From assembly GCA_034438015.1 (NCBI GenBank), contig DAOTTD010000182.1:1-50353 (forward strand): DNA of 50,353 nt. Reading direction: 5' to 3'. A model generated the notes under the pieces. That model was not told where the DNA came from. It saw only the letters and a program-made list of their open reading frames with translations, and searched no databases. Source of the stretch: JACDAE01 sp034438015. Its GTDB lineage: Bacteria; Chloroflexota; Ktedonobacteria; Ktedonobacterales; Ktedonobacteraceae. The position numbers were made by a program, and so were the translations under genes. Shown one piece after another: positions 35,533 to 43,921 of the stretch; position 1 is the first letter of the stretch; the number at the start of each line of letters is the position of its first letter.

Positions 35533-36678
35533 ATGAGTAATAACAAAGTACGGGTTGCAATCATTGGAGTTGGTAACTGTGCCAGTTCGCTGGTACAGGG
35601 TGTTCAATATTATCGCGAGGCGCAGCCAGACGACTTTGTCCCTGGTTTGATGCATGTGAATCTAGGCGGCTATCACATTAGCGACATAGAGTTTTCTGCC
35701 GCATTCGATATAGATACCAATAAGGTAGGCAAAGACATCAGCGAGGCCATCTTTACCGCGCCGAACAATACCTATCGCTTCTCCGATGTGCCAACGCTCA
35801 ACGCGAAGGTTCACCGCGGCATGACGCATGATGGGCTGGGCAAATACTTATCGAAGGTGATCACCAAAGCGCCCGGTTCCACAGCCGATATCGTGCGCAT
35901 CCTGAAGGATACAGGCACCGATGTCGTGATCAACTACTTGCCCGTCGGCTCGGAGACGGCGACCAAGTGGTATGTAGAGCAGGTTCTCCAGGCAGGTGTC
36001 GGCTTCGTCAACTGTATCCCCGTCTTTATCGCCCGCGAGCAGTACTGGCAGGACCGTTTCAAGGAGGCCAGACTGCCGATGATCGGCGATGACATTAAAA
36101 GCCAGGTCGGCGCCACGATCGTCCACCGCGTACTGGCGCACCTCTTCCGTGAGCGCGGCGTGAAGCTGGAGCGCACAATGCAGCTCAATGTGGGCGGCAA
36201 CACCGACTTCTACAATATGTTGGAGCGCGAACGTCTTGAGTCGAAGAAGATCAGTAAGACGAACGCCGTCACCAGCCAGCTCGACTATGAGCTGGGCGAA
36301 GATAACGTGCACATCGGTCCCTCCGATTACGTTCCCTGGCTTACCGATCGGAAGTGGGCGTACATCCGGCTGGAAGGCAGGACCTTTGGCGACGTGCCGT
36401 TGAACGCGGAACTCAAACTTGAGGTATGGGACTCGCCCAACTCAGCCGGGGTGGTCATCGACGCAGTGCGCCTGGTCAAACTCGGACTCGATCGGGGCCT
36501 GAGCGGCACGCTGGAAGGGCCAAGCGCCTACTTGATGAAGTCACCACCAGTTCAGTATGCCGACGATGTGGCGCACGAAATGACCGAAGCCTTCATCCAG
36601 GAAGTACCGGCGCCTACCGGACAGGTAAGCAAGCCGCTGGAGCAGGCAAACGGGCATAAAGTAGAGGCAGAACAGTAA
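35533..36678 (+). CDS. ino1: Inositol-3-phosphate synthase (myo-inositol-1-phosphate synthase)
   Basis: A 381-residue prokaryotic-type MIPS. The Rossmann motif VAIIGVGNCASSLVQGVQYY is at the start; NYLPVGSETATKWY, FVNCIPVFIA, GDDIKSQVGATI and RTMQLNVGGNTDF mark the catalytic core. It converts glucose-6-phosphate to inositol-3-phosphate for inositol lipids or thiols. ATG 35533 has AGGAG upstream and gives the family N-terminus. It is monocistronic, ending at a strong hairpin convergent with csrA. Confidence 0.93.
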   Translation: MSNNKVRVAIIGVGNCASSLVQGVQYYREAQPDDFVPGLMHVNLGGYHISDIEFSAAFDIDTNKVGKDISEAIFTAPNNTYRFSDVPTLNAKVHRGMTHDGLGKYLSKVITKAPGSTADIVRILKDTGTDVVINYLPVGSETATKWYVEQVLQAGVGFVNCIPVFIAREQYWQDRFKEARLPMIGDDIKSQVGATIVHRVLAHLFRERGVKLERTMQLNVGGNTDFYNMLERERLESKKISKTNAVTSQLDYELGEDNVHIGPSDYVPWLTDRKWAYIRLEGRTFGDVPLNAELKLEVWDSPNSAGVVIDAVRLVKLGLDRGLSGTLEGPSAYLMKSPPVQYADDVAHEMTEAFIQEVPAPTGQVSKPLEQANGHKVEAEQ

Positions 36679-36691
36679 CGAGTACAACAAA

Positions 36692-36727
36692 CTGTGCAGT
36701 GACAGATTCCTCGCTGTCACTGCACAG
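36692..36727. terminator. 14-bp perfect stem hairpin between ino1 and csrA (bidirectional)
   Basis: CTGTGCAGTGACAG (36692-36705) pairs perfectly with 36714-36727 around ATTCCTCG. It lies between the convergent ends of ino1 and csrA and could terminate both, although no T-run is seen. Confidence 0.55.
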
Positions 36728-36747
36728 GCAATCTGAATCTCGCTTAG

Positions 36748-36945
36748 TTAACGTGGTTGTACCGGAGTATCTTGCCCCATGGATACTCCATTTACCGCGC
36801 GTAGTAGCTCTTCGCGCACGATCGTCACATCTGGCGGTGCACTAATCCCGATCTTGACTCGTTCACCTTCAACAGCCAGGACGGAAATGTTGATGACGCC
36901 AGCGAGTACGATACTTTCACCTACTTTTCGCCTCAAAACAAGCAT
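36748..36945 (-). CDS. csrA: Carbon storage regulator CsrA
   Basis: A 65-residue CsrA: MLVLRRKVGESIVLAG at the start and VKIGISAPPDVTIVREEL in the core, the RNA-binding beta-strand and helix. CsrA binds GGA-containing mRNA leaders. GGGAG precedes ATG 36945. It lies downstream of a FlgM-like gene and a FliA-type sigma gene on the same strand, an arrangement normally found with flagellar genes, none of which are in the window. Confidence 0.93.
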   Translation of the reverse strand: MLVLRRKVGESIVLAGVINISVLAVEGERVKIGISAPPDVTIVREELLRAVNGVSMGQDTPVQPR

Positions 36946-37218
36946 GCAAGGCTCCCTTCATCAGAAGCATGTCCTAAGCGTCCCTGCGCTGTGACACGCG
37001 CCCATTTTGTCTGGGCGCTTCTGCCAGGGTGACCGCAAAGAATTCAAGTGTAGCATTCCTACGATACTCAGACGCTTCAATAGTGTAGAGTGGGTAAATC
37101 GAAAGTCATCATTCATGCACATTCAAAGCGACATGTTTCAAATAGACATCGCCCACAAAAGAAATCGACCGTTATGGCCTTTTGCCTTCTACCATAGTGT
37201 AGTAAGAATCTACCGACA

Positions 37219-37518
37219 CTATTGCGATCCGTTTTGAGATACTGTAGTATCCAGCAGACGTTCTGCAAGAGCCACGCTATCGACTCTATAGGTACCCGCC
37301 TGCACGCGCGCGCGTAACATCTGCACACGCGCGGAGCGTTCGTCGGACCACCACTGCTCCGAATGAATACCGTGCTCGCGTACTTCCTGGTCTCCACGCG
37401 TTGAAAACGGATCTGTCCAGTCCGTCGCAGGGATTTCCCGCGTGAGCGCCGCTTCTGATTTCTCGTCTGGCTCGATGCATACCAGATGAAGATACGTACC
37501 TGCCGACCCAGCTTTCAT
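37219..37518 (-). CDS. FlgM-like anti-sigma factor
   Basis: A 99-residue protein whose end (ARVQMLRARVQAGTYRVDS, then VALAERLLDTTV) matches the FlgM C-terminal sigma-binding helices. The first half is polar and likely disordered, as in FlgM. GGGAGGG lies before ATG 37518. It sits 115 bases downstream of the FliA-type sigma gene, its expected partner. Identification rests on one short motif plus context. Confidence 0.65.
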   Translation of the reverse strand: MKAGSAGTYLHLVCIEPDEKSEAALTREIPATDWTDPFSTRGDQEVREHGIHSEQWWSDERSARVQMLRARVQAGTYRVDSVALAERLLDTTVSQNGSQ

Positions 37519-37633
37519 GTGGAGATCCCTCCCGTAATAGAGTACACTACTATTCTACGTTCCACAACGTATCCAGGTCTACATCACATTATACTTAAAA
37601 TACCTCACAACCGTAAATGGTAAGGCAGAAGGT

Positions 37634-38557
37634 CTACGAGACCCGGCGTTTATGTTTTCCTCCTACAACCACTTCTGTATCCTGTGCGTGCTCTGTCTCG
37701 CCGGTAGTGTGAGTACTCAGCGTATTATGTACGCTCGTTTTCTGCTTGCGCCTGCTCTTTATCGCCTGCTTACTGGCTACAGCCTCGCTCTCCCCTGGCT
37801 TCTGTGCATGTAATAAGCCTCGCAGCCGCATAATCGTCTGCATATGTAACTGACACACGCGCGATTCGGAGACACTCATGATCTTGCTAATCTCCTTCAT
37901 GGTCAGTTCTTCCTGATAGTAGAGAGCGAGCAGCAGTTGTTCCCGTTCAGGGAGATGATCGATGGCGCTGCTCAGCGCCGTCACTAACTCTCGCCGCTCC
38001 GCCTCCTCGTCGGGACCAGGCGTATCGCGATCTTCGAGCAGATCTCTAAGGGGCATCGTCTCATCATTCTGCAGCGCATTGAGCGGAACGTCGATGGAAA
38101 GCACTGTCGTACTTGCATCGAGGAGCATCTGACGATAGCGTTCTATCGAGACGCCCAGTTCGACTGCAACCTCTTCCTCTTTCGCGGGACGTCCCAGGCG
38201 CTGTTCCAATCCCGCCAGCGCCTGCTCGATCTGTCGCACGCGCGAGACTGCTGTACGAGGGAGCCAGTTCAGTGTGCGCAGGTGATCGATCACCGCACCG
38301 CGGATACGTGGCGTGGCAAAGGCTTCAAAGCGGATACCGCGAGCAGGGTCGAAGCGCTCGATGGCATTGATCAGGCCGATCGTTCCATAACTTAGCAGGT
38401 CATCCATCTCCAGAAGGCTTGTTGGCGGTATACCCAGGCGTCCGACGACAAAACGCACAAACGGGGTATACTCTATGATCAGTTCATCGCGTAGCTTCTT
38501 CTGCCTGGTCTCAGCAAACTCTGCCCAGATATCGTCTATAGCTGCCGCTGCACTCAT
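37634..38557 (-). CDS. RNA polymerase sigma factor, FliA/WhiG family (sigma-28 type)
   Basis: A 307-residue sigma factor. Region 2 has YTPFVRFVVGRL and DLLSYGTIGLINAIERFDPARG; region 3 has TLNWLPRTAVSRVRQIEQAL; region 4 has LPEREQLLLALYYQEELTMK and ISKIMSVSESRVCQLH. The C-terminal 50 residues are an unconserved basic extension (KSRRKQK). In flagellated bacteria this family drives late motility genes; in Streptomyces WhiG controls sporulation. With FlgM-like and CsrA genes downstream it forms a regulatory cassette. AAAGGAG precedes ATG 38557. Confidence 0.9.
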   Translation of the reverse strand: MSAAAAIDDIWAEFAETRQKKLRDELIIEYTPFVRFVVGRLGIPPTSLLEMDDLLSYGTIGLINAIERFDPARGIRFEAFATPRIRGAVIDHLRTLNWLPRTAVSRVRQIEQALAGLEQRLGRPAKEEEVAVELGVSIERYRQMLLDASTTVLSIDVPLNALQNDETMPLRDLLEDRDTPGPDEEAERRELVTALSSAIDHLPEREQLLLALYYQEELTMKEISKIMSVSESRVCQLHMQTIMRLRGLLHAQKPGESEAVASKQAIKSRRKQKTSVHNTLSTHTTGETEHAQDTEVVVGGKHKRRVS

Positions 38558-38807
38558 TCCACGACGCTCCTTTCAGCATCTACCGATCCTCCCCACCCAT
38601 CTCACGAGTAGAGTGTAGTGGAATAGCAAGCACAGCGGTATTGACACAGGTCCCCTGTTTTCTAAACAGAAGTCCCTGAAGAGGGCTGGATGCCCATCGC
38701 CCTATTTTTTCATCCAGACACGTCGATAAAGAATGTTTAGAAAATAGAACGAAGGCGATCGGAGAGAGGCAGATCTCCCCACGCCATGTAAAGCAAGGAG
38801 AAAGAGT

Positions 38808-39083
38808 ATGCAGAACCAGCCATCGATGGGTGGACACGCGGAACAGAACAGGCAACTGGCACAACATCTTGAGACGGTCCTTTTCCCGGAGGAGTTGTCG
38901 GAGGACCAGCATCTGCTGACGGATCTCCTTGACGCAGGTTTTGAGTGGGAGGAGGCGATCAAGCTCCTTCGCTTGCGCGATCATCTCTATGAAAACCCGG
39001 AGATGCGCCAGCGCACAGCCGACGATAGTCGCATGCACTTTGTGCGCTGGTTATTCGAACATGGCGAAATCGGGGAAGATTAG
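38808..39083 (+). CDS. Hypothetical 91-residue acidic protein
   Basis: Starts at ATG 38808 with AAGGAGAAAG before it. It is acidic and helical (LFPEELSEDQHLLTDLLDAG, EEAIKLLRLRDHLYE). No known domain. It is divergent from the sigma gene and ends 39 bases before tRNA-Ser(CGA). The good ribosome site supports it being real; the long opposite-strand frame here is a shadow. Confidence 0.6.
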   Translation: MQNQPSMGGHAEQNRQLAQHLETVLFPEELSEDQHLLTDLLDAGFEWEEAIKLLRLRDHLYENPEMRQRTADDSRMHFVRWLFEHGEIGED

Positions 39084-39122
39084 TGCTTGTCACATCTAAA
39101 GAGATATGCTATACTGCACGGC

Positions 39123-39207
39123 GGAGAGATGTCAGAGTGGTCGAATGTGCCGCTCTCGAAAAGCGGTAGGGTGAAAGCCCTCGTGGGTTCGAATCCCACT
39201 CTCTCCG
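39123..39207 (+). tRNA. tRNA-Ser (anticodon CGA)
   Basis: Acceptor arm GGAGAGA (39123-39129) pairs with TCTCTCC (39200-39206), followed by discriminator G. The anticodon loop CTCGAAA lies within the stem CCGCT/AGCGG and gives CGA. A long variable arm and the T-arm GGGTTCGAATCCC are present, as expected for a class II serine tRNA. CCA is not encoded. Confidence 0.95.
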
Positions 39208-39221
39208 CCCCAACCCGACCC

Positions 39222-39307
39222 GGAGGAGTCTCATAGTGGCCTAGTGAGCACGACTGGAAATCGTGTAAGGTGAATAGCCTTCGTGGGTTCGAATCCCACC
39301 TCCTCCG
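39222..39307 (+). tRNA. tRNA-Ser (anticodon GGA), likely integration target
   Basis: Acceptor arm GGAGGAG (39222-39228) pairs with CTCCTCC (39300-39306), discriminator G. Anticodon loop CTGGAAA within CACGA/TCGTG gives GGA. The long variable arm and T-arm identify serine. The tyrosine integrase gene is the next gene on the 3' side, so the tRNA 3' end is the probable attachment site, still intact here. Confidence 0.95.
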
Positions 39308-39362
39308 CTTCCCCCACCAACCCGCTTCTGGCCTGGGTCGCTTGAAATAGCTCATCTATTAT

Positions 39363-39554
39363 ACAGCAAAACTGACAGCAAAACCGAAAAACGTCAGTGG
39401 ACGCACTCCGCGAACAACAATATCACGCGCCATTTTGCCCGTCTCTTAGAAACATTTGCTCCCTGGCCAGGTTTGACAGCAAAACGGCCACCTGCCTGAC
39501 CTTCTAGATCCGCTCTAGAGCGCGCTTGAGCACCTCTAAAGCTGACAGCAAAAC
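39363..39554. repeat. Repeated TGACAGCAAAAC boxes (probable integrase arm sites)
   Basis: The 12-mer TGACAGCAAAAC occurs at 39373-39384, 39474-39485 and 39543-39554, all in the same orientation. A 10-base partial copy (ACAGCAAAAC) lies at 39363-39372, directly adjoining the first. They lie between tRNA-Ser(GGA) and the integrase gene, the position expected for arm-type binding sites of a tyrosine integrase. Confidence 0.75.
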
Positions 39555-39562
39555 AACGTTTT

Positions 39563-40702
39563 CTATCCATGGAGCACCGCGTTCAACTTTCCCACTGCGT
39601 CCGCTTGCATGGTTGGTAAAGCATGGGAATACACATCCATTGTGATGCCGATCTGGCTGTGGCCAAGCATTTCCTGTACTACTTTCGGATGGATGCCCAG
39701 GCTTAGCAATATAGTGGCCGATGTATGGCGAAGATCGTGAAAACGGATATCTGGCAGTCCCGCCTGCGCCAGCAATTTCTTGAACTGCGTAAACACATCA
39801 CGCGAGGTGTGCAGATGTCCACCGACGGAACTGCAAAAGACAAGGTCATTCTCCTTCCAGGCGGGACCGGCCTTGAGTTTGGCCTCTAGCTGGCAAGCTC
39901 TATGATGACGGAGCATCTCCAAAGCAAAGGGAGCAATAACGATACTCCGACGACTCTTTTCTGTCTTGGGCTCAGCCTCCACATATCCCCCTTTGCCGTT
40001 TAACTTCGCTGGCATATGCGTCAGAACGCGGCGCACTTGAAGTGTACCAGCAGAGAAGTTTATGTCCTGCCACTTCAACGCCATGAGCTCGCCCTTGCGC
40101 ATACCGCTTGCCAGGCTTAAAACAAACAGCGCCTCTAAACGGTGACCAGAGGCGGCCTTCAAAAACTGTTGTATCTGCTCCTCATTGAGTGGGTGGAATT
40201 CATAGCGTGCTTTGCGAGGAGGATCAACTGCCTCGCACACATTTCGAGGGACCAGGTTCCAGCGAACGGCTTTCTCCAGGGCCAGGTGCAGCACTTTATG
40301 CAAACCAATAACGCTCGTTGGGGAAAGCCCTTCCTCTAACTTCTTCGCATAGAACCTCTGGAGATGTTGAGGCGCGAGCTTTTGGAGTTGAAGATGGCCA
40401 ATGCCAGGAACGAGGTGCAGCCGAAGCATCGACTCGTACTTTTCGTAGGTGCGCGGTCGTACTTTGTATTTATGCACATCTTCCAGCCATTGGGTCAAGA
40501 ATGGCCCCACCTTTTGCTGCGGTGCCACTACAAGCATTCCCTCCTGCTGTTGATGAAGCGCCGTCTTTAACTGCGCTTGAACCTCCTTTCGCGTTTTGCC
40601 GTAGAACGTCTTCCTTTTCCTATCTTCTAATGAGATGTCTGCTGCCCATCTACCATCTTTACGCTGGTAGATGGAACCTTCGCCATGTCCGCGTCGTGCC
40701 AT
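39563..40702 (-). CDS. Tyrosine recombinase / integrase
   Basis: A 379-residue phage-type integrase. The N-terminal arm-binding part has GEGSIYQRKDGRWAADI; the SAM-like core-binding domain follows (TYEKYESMLRLHLVPGIG). The catalytic domain has Arg202 (ASGMRKGE), His322 and Arg325 in FHDLRHTSA, His348 in MLGHSQ and Tyr358 in DVYSH, all five key residues intact. It lies beside tRNA-Ser(GGA), reading toward it, with AAAGGAAGAG before ATG 40702. Confidence 0.92.
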   Translation of the reverse strand: MARRGHGEGSIYQRKDGRWAADISLEDRKRKTFYGKTRKEVQAQLKTALHQQQEGMLVVAPQQKVGPFLTQWLEDVHKYKVRPRTYEKYESMLRLHLVPGIGHLQLQKLAPQHLQRFYAKKLEEGLSPTSVIGLHKVLHLALEKAVRWNLVPRNVCEAVDPPRKARYEFHPLNEEQIQQFLKAASGHRLEALFVLSLASGMRKGELMALKWQDINFSAGTLQVRRVLTHMPAKLNGKGGYVEAEPKTEKSRRSIVIAPFALEMLRHHRACQLEAKLKAGPAWKENDLVFCSSVGGHLHTSRDVFTQFKKLLAQAGLPDIRFHDLRHTSATILLSLGIHPKVVQEMLGHSQIGITMDVYSHALPTMQADAVGKLNAVLHG

Positions 40703-40873
40703 AAAAACTCTTCCTTTCTAGAGAATTCTGCAAACTTCTGTGATCATCGTTTTGACGTTCACAGTTTTTCTGCATACCATGACTGAAAGTCTTTCTATCG
40801 ATACATCTGCGACCAACAATCTATCGCAGTGTGTATATCGTACCATAGATGCGCCGTTTTGTGAGCAAATGTT

Positions 40874-41473
40874 CTACTCAACATACGCCTGATTTCCTAT
40901 TTCCTCGGTTGTCGAGAGCACTTCCTCCTCTTTCAGACAAGGAACCTGGCTCTGATCCCAGAGCCTTTGTTGCTGTCTCAGCAAGCGGCACATGTGGGGC
41001 TTTTTGGGAAAGCTGCTGATTGGGAGCCACTGGCTGAAATCATCGAACATAGGTTTAGCATTCCAGAACTTCCCTGCAAGATGTAGCGTCACAGGTGAGA
41101 CATGTGCTACATACTCTTCATTCGCTCGTTGACGTACCACATCGACAAATGCCAACTCTTTGTTCGCCATCCATGCTGGTGGATCAGGGATGATATCTTT
41201 CAGTATGGCCAGGCAAAATGCTTCCACTCCACAGTCAGGAGCTTCCTGTAATATGATCATCTGCTCGAAAGCATCATCAGTGATCGTTGCAGCACGCCAT
41301 TTTGAAGCTATGTGGAGATGAACTGCGACAATGCGCACACACCATGGGTCGATAAGTACGTTCACATCTTCCGTATCGATTGGTTCCACAAACTCGACAA
41401 AGGAGAGGCCAAAATCTCCATCTGTCTCTAGTGGAAAGAAGCGGCACTCAGCGAGTGCATAGGTCCATTTCAT
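40874..41473 (-). CDS. Hypothetical 199-residue protein
   Basis: An unrecognised soluble protein with acidic patches (VEFVEPIDTEDVNVLIDPWC) and no membrane segment or catalytic motif that I can assign. It lies 31 bases after the replication-relaxation gene on the same strand, so it is probably part of the element operon. AAAGGA lies rather far (about 12 bases) before ATG 41473. Confidence 0.6.
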   Translation of the reverse strand: MKWTYALAECRFFPLETDGDFGLSFVEFVEPIDTEDVNVLIDPWCVRIVAVHLHIASKWRAATITDDAFEQMIILQEAPDCGVEAFCLAILKDIIPDPPAWMANKELAFVDVVRQRANEEYVAHVSPVTLHLAGKFWNAKPMFDDFSQWLPISSFPKKPHMCRLLRQQQRLWDQSQVPCLKEEEVLSTTEEIGNQAYVE

Positions 41474-41504
41474 GTCGTATTTGATCCTTTCTTCATCTCT
41501 GTGG

Positions 41505-42329
41505 TTACAAAGCCTCTCTCAGGTCATGGACGTAGATGAATTGCCGCCGCTCACGATTCGGCTCTCCAAAGACTGGCTCCTCTGACTGGAATTGAGCCAG
41601 GGCCCTGACAAAGGTGGATTTGATGTCAGAATGCACGTAATACTGTGCGTAATGAGTATGCTGGAGCAAGTCAAGAAAAATGGCGCGCCATGTGGCATAT
41701 GCCTTCTCAGAGAGTTCCGTCTCAATGCCTGCTACAATTTGCGTGATGTCTGGCTCTTCCCCTACCTGGTATCGTAACAGGGCATCAGGGCGATGGGAGC
41801 TCCGGTACTCAAGAGGAATCCACAATCCCGGCTCTCGTCGCTGCTGCGCTTTGAAGCGTTCGCGGGTGGCCCGGTACAGGCGCTCACTTTCCCACTGGAA
41901 CCCTGGACGTGATCTATACGTTTCCTCAACCAGTGCACGTGTTTCGTTCACCCAGAAGAGGTGATCCAGGTCCGAGTGGTACGGGTCCAAAAAGCGCACT
42001 GGCAGGTGCAGGTAGGACAACCCTTTCCGAGTGAGGTAGATCCACCCTGGTTCGTAATGACGGATCTTACAATAGTCCGCCAGATCCAGTTTTTGCCAGC
42101 GCTGGATCAGCGCATAGGTTCGACTTTCTGAAAGGGCCATCGGGTCCTGTGACTGGCTCTCCTGATGGCGTGCCAGGAGACTCTGAAGCTGATCAAATCG
42201 ATAGGCTACCTGCTCTCCTATGAGACCCAAGATGATCTCATCTCGATGGGTCAATTGTGGATGTCCCTTATCAGAGCGTGCCTGTCTCCTTGAAGGGATA
42301 TCGCTTGAAGATGGTAATGCATCCGTCAT
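41505..42329 (-). CDS. Replication-relaxation family protein
   Basis: A 274-residue protein resembling the Replic_Relax family: THRDEIILGLIGEQVAYRFD as an N-terminal winged-helix-like segment, WIYLTRKGLSYLHLP, and HRPDALLRY followed by a C-terminal nuclease-like portion (IVAGIETELSEKAYATWR). Members are found in integrative and conjugative elements and may help initiate plasmid replication or transfer. AGAAAGGA precedes ATG 42329. Confidence 0.7.
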   Translation of the reverse strand: MTDALPSSSDIPSRRQARSDKGHPQLTHRDEIILGLIGEQVAYRFDQLQSLLARHQESQSQDPMALSESRTYALIQRWQKLDLADYCKIRHYEPGWIYLTRKGLSYLHLPVRFLDPYHSDLDHLFWVNETRALVEETYRSRPGFQWESERLYRATRERFKAQQRREPGLWIPLEYRSSHRPDALLRYQVGEEPDITQIVAGIETELSEKAYATWRAIFLDLLQHTHYAQYYVHSDIKSTFVRALAQFQSEEPVFGEPNRERRQFIYVHDLREAL

Positions 42330-42538
42330 AGCTGTGTCCTTTCTTGATTTTGTTTCTGCATGGGTAAGAGATGTTACTTCCTATACAGGTACTGCCAGAC
42401 CAATAGAATCTGATAGGACACTCGCAAGAGGAAGAAGAATTCTACATGGTAAGCAACTGGAACACCTCAAAATGCTCCGTGCGGGTATCTGTCTCGGGCC
42501 TCTTCTTACCTGCTCTCGGTGCATTGGCACGAGTCCCG

Positions 42539-42606
42539 GCTCCTCAGCGTATCCCCCGATAGAGCATTCTTGTGCTATCACCGGGGAATACCTCCTTCTG
42601 AGGAGC
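42539..42606. repeat. Long imperfect inverted repeat between element genes
   Basis: The outer arms GCTCCTCAG (42539-42547) and CTGAGGAGC (42598-42606) are perfect. Inner paired blocks (GTAT/ATAC, CCCC/GGGG, GATAG/CTATC) leave a short loop around 42567-42572. On the minus strand it begins 14 bases after the DUF2637-like gene stop. It could be a terminator without a T-run or a structured origin/transfer site. Confidence 0.55.
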
Positions 42607-42619
42607 GTTAAGCGATCTT

Positions 42620-43921
42620 TCATAATGTCGGTTGCTCCCATTCCGGCTCCTGATGGTGCTCAACTGGCTCTGACAATTGCCGTTCCTGGATCTGTTCTGG
42701 TAAGGGTTCCTCTGGTAGAGCATCTTCCTGGGGAGGTCCTTCCTGGTGATGGGTACGGAGCCACTCGACACAGGTGGAGCGATGGACATGAGCCCGTTCG
42801 GCCAGCGCGCGCCCTGAAGGTTTTTTCCCTTCTGCCAGCAGCGATTGATATGCCAATTCCAATCGCTCCTGTAGTGGCGCTGCATCTGGTGCCGATTGCT
42901 CAAGCGTTCTGTCCAGTGGCTCTCGTGCCATTTCCAGATCCATCACCTGTTCCGTCGCAGGAGCTCCTGCGACCAATTCTGGCGCTTGAAGCACCTGGAA
43001 GCGGGGCTCCGAGCCACTCTGGAGGTCATGCCCTACAGGTGCATGTGGCCCCGTTGCCACTGGCGCTTTCCTGGATGGCTCCATCGCGAAGTCCAGCTCC
43101 GGTACCAGTTGAGCAGGTGGAACTGCTGACAGCCCTGACTCTCCCAGGATGGCCCCAGTACCGCTCGGTTCCGATGCCTGCTCCGATTGATGGATCTGGC
43201 GTTGCTGATCCATCAGCGGCTGAGGTGGCTCTGGCACATCCTTTGGTACCACCCGAGCAAACACGAGCTTCTTTGCCAGAATGCAGGCATTGAGAATCTG
43301 AGCCATCTCTTTGTTACTGAATTGTGAACAGAGCGATTGGATCGCAGTCTGTACCCGCGCCTCTTGAGAAGGTCCACCAGCAGGAGCCACAGAGGGCAAT
43401 GATCTTGCTTCTGTTTTCGGCAACAGTGTCGCGAGCGGCAGGTCGCGTAACCGGCTCATCAGAATAAAGCCAATCACGGCGATGGCCCGCAGTCGGCTGA
43501 GTATCGCAATATTGATCCCTATCTGCACCATGGCGTCGCCTGTCGAGAGGTGTAAGGCGTGGCTCACAATGTCGATGGTGGTAATGGCTCCCGCGACCAG
43601 GGCCAGCAGCAGCGTCAACACACCGTAAAGCACCCCTCTGATCCACTCTTCTTGCTTGATGCACTGCCATGCGTAGGAGAGACTGACACCCAGGCTGCTG
43701 TCAATCGCGAGGGCCTGCGCCCAGGCCCATGCGATCGACACGTCAGGATGGGTCGCTAGAATGCTGCCATCCGTCAGGAAATTGGCCGTACTGACCACCA
43801 GGCCCGCCGCCAGCAGGACCTCCGATGTTTTGGCGACGAAGGTGAACAGGAAGCGCAAGGCCACTTCATACCAGTCCAGGGAGAGGAAGGTTTCCAGTCG
43901 TGAGTTCTGGCGCTTCATCAT
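42620..43921 (-). CDS. DUF2637-like membrane protein
   Basis: A 433-residue protein with several hydrophobic segments in the first 160 residues (FLFTFVAKTSEVLLAAGLVV, VLYGVLTLLLALVAGAITTI, IAVIGFILM), as in DUF2637/Spd-type proteins of actinobacterial and Chloroflexi elements. A long cytoplasmic tail rich in Pro, Glu and Gln follows, with a C-terminal HTH-like segment (SGRALAERAHVHRSTCVEWL). Possibly a membrane-linked transfer or copy-control protein. It overlaps the primase-like gene by 4 bases. The plus-strand frame of 357 codons over it is a shadow. Confidence 0.65.
   Translation of the reverse strand: MMKRQNSRLETFLSLDWYEVALRFLFTFVAKTSEVLLAAGLVVSTANFLTDGSILATHPDVSIAWAWAQALAIDSSLGVSLSYAWQCIKQEEWIRGVLYGVLTLLLALVAGAITTIDIVSHALHLSTGDAMVQIGINIAILSRLRAIAVIGFILMSRLRDLPLATLLPKTEARSLPSVAPAGGPSQEARVQTAIQSLCSQFSNKEMAQILNACILAKKLVFARVVPKDVPEPPQPLMDQQRQIHQSEQASEPSGTGAILGESGLSAVPPAQLVPELDFAMEPSRKAPVATGPHAPVGHDLQSGSEPRFQVLQAPELVAGAPATEQVMDLEMAREPLDRTLEQSAPDAAPLQERLELAYQSLLAEGKKPSGRALAERAHVHRSTCVEWLRTHHQEGPPQEDALPEEPLPEQIQERQLSEPVEHHQEPEWEQPTL

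Noticed and set aside
31311..36678. A mycothiol pathway (tandem GNAT as MshD, inositol-phosphate synthase)
   Set aside because: The two genes are separated by mutase and thiolase genes on mixed strands, and no other pathway gene is present.
39222..39307. Duplicate of the tRNA-Ser(GGA) 3' end marking the far element boundary
   Set aside because: I searched the rest of the window for the T-arm and acceptor sequence and saw only the two tRNA genes, so the far boundary is not in view.
39080..39355. Minus-strand frame of 91 codons
   Set aside because: It runs through both tRNA-Ser genes; its apparent similarity to database proteins would be the common artefact of translated tRNAs.
42220..43293. 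Plus-strand frame of 357 codons rich in Pro and Ala
   Set aside because: It is the antisense of the DUF2637-like protein's Pro/Glu/Gln-rich tail and the start of the replication-relaxation gene and has no ribosome site.
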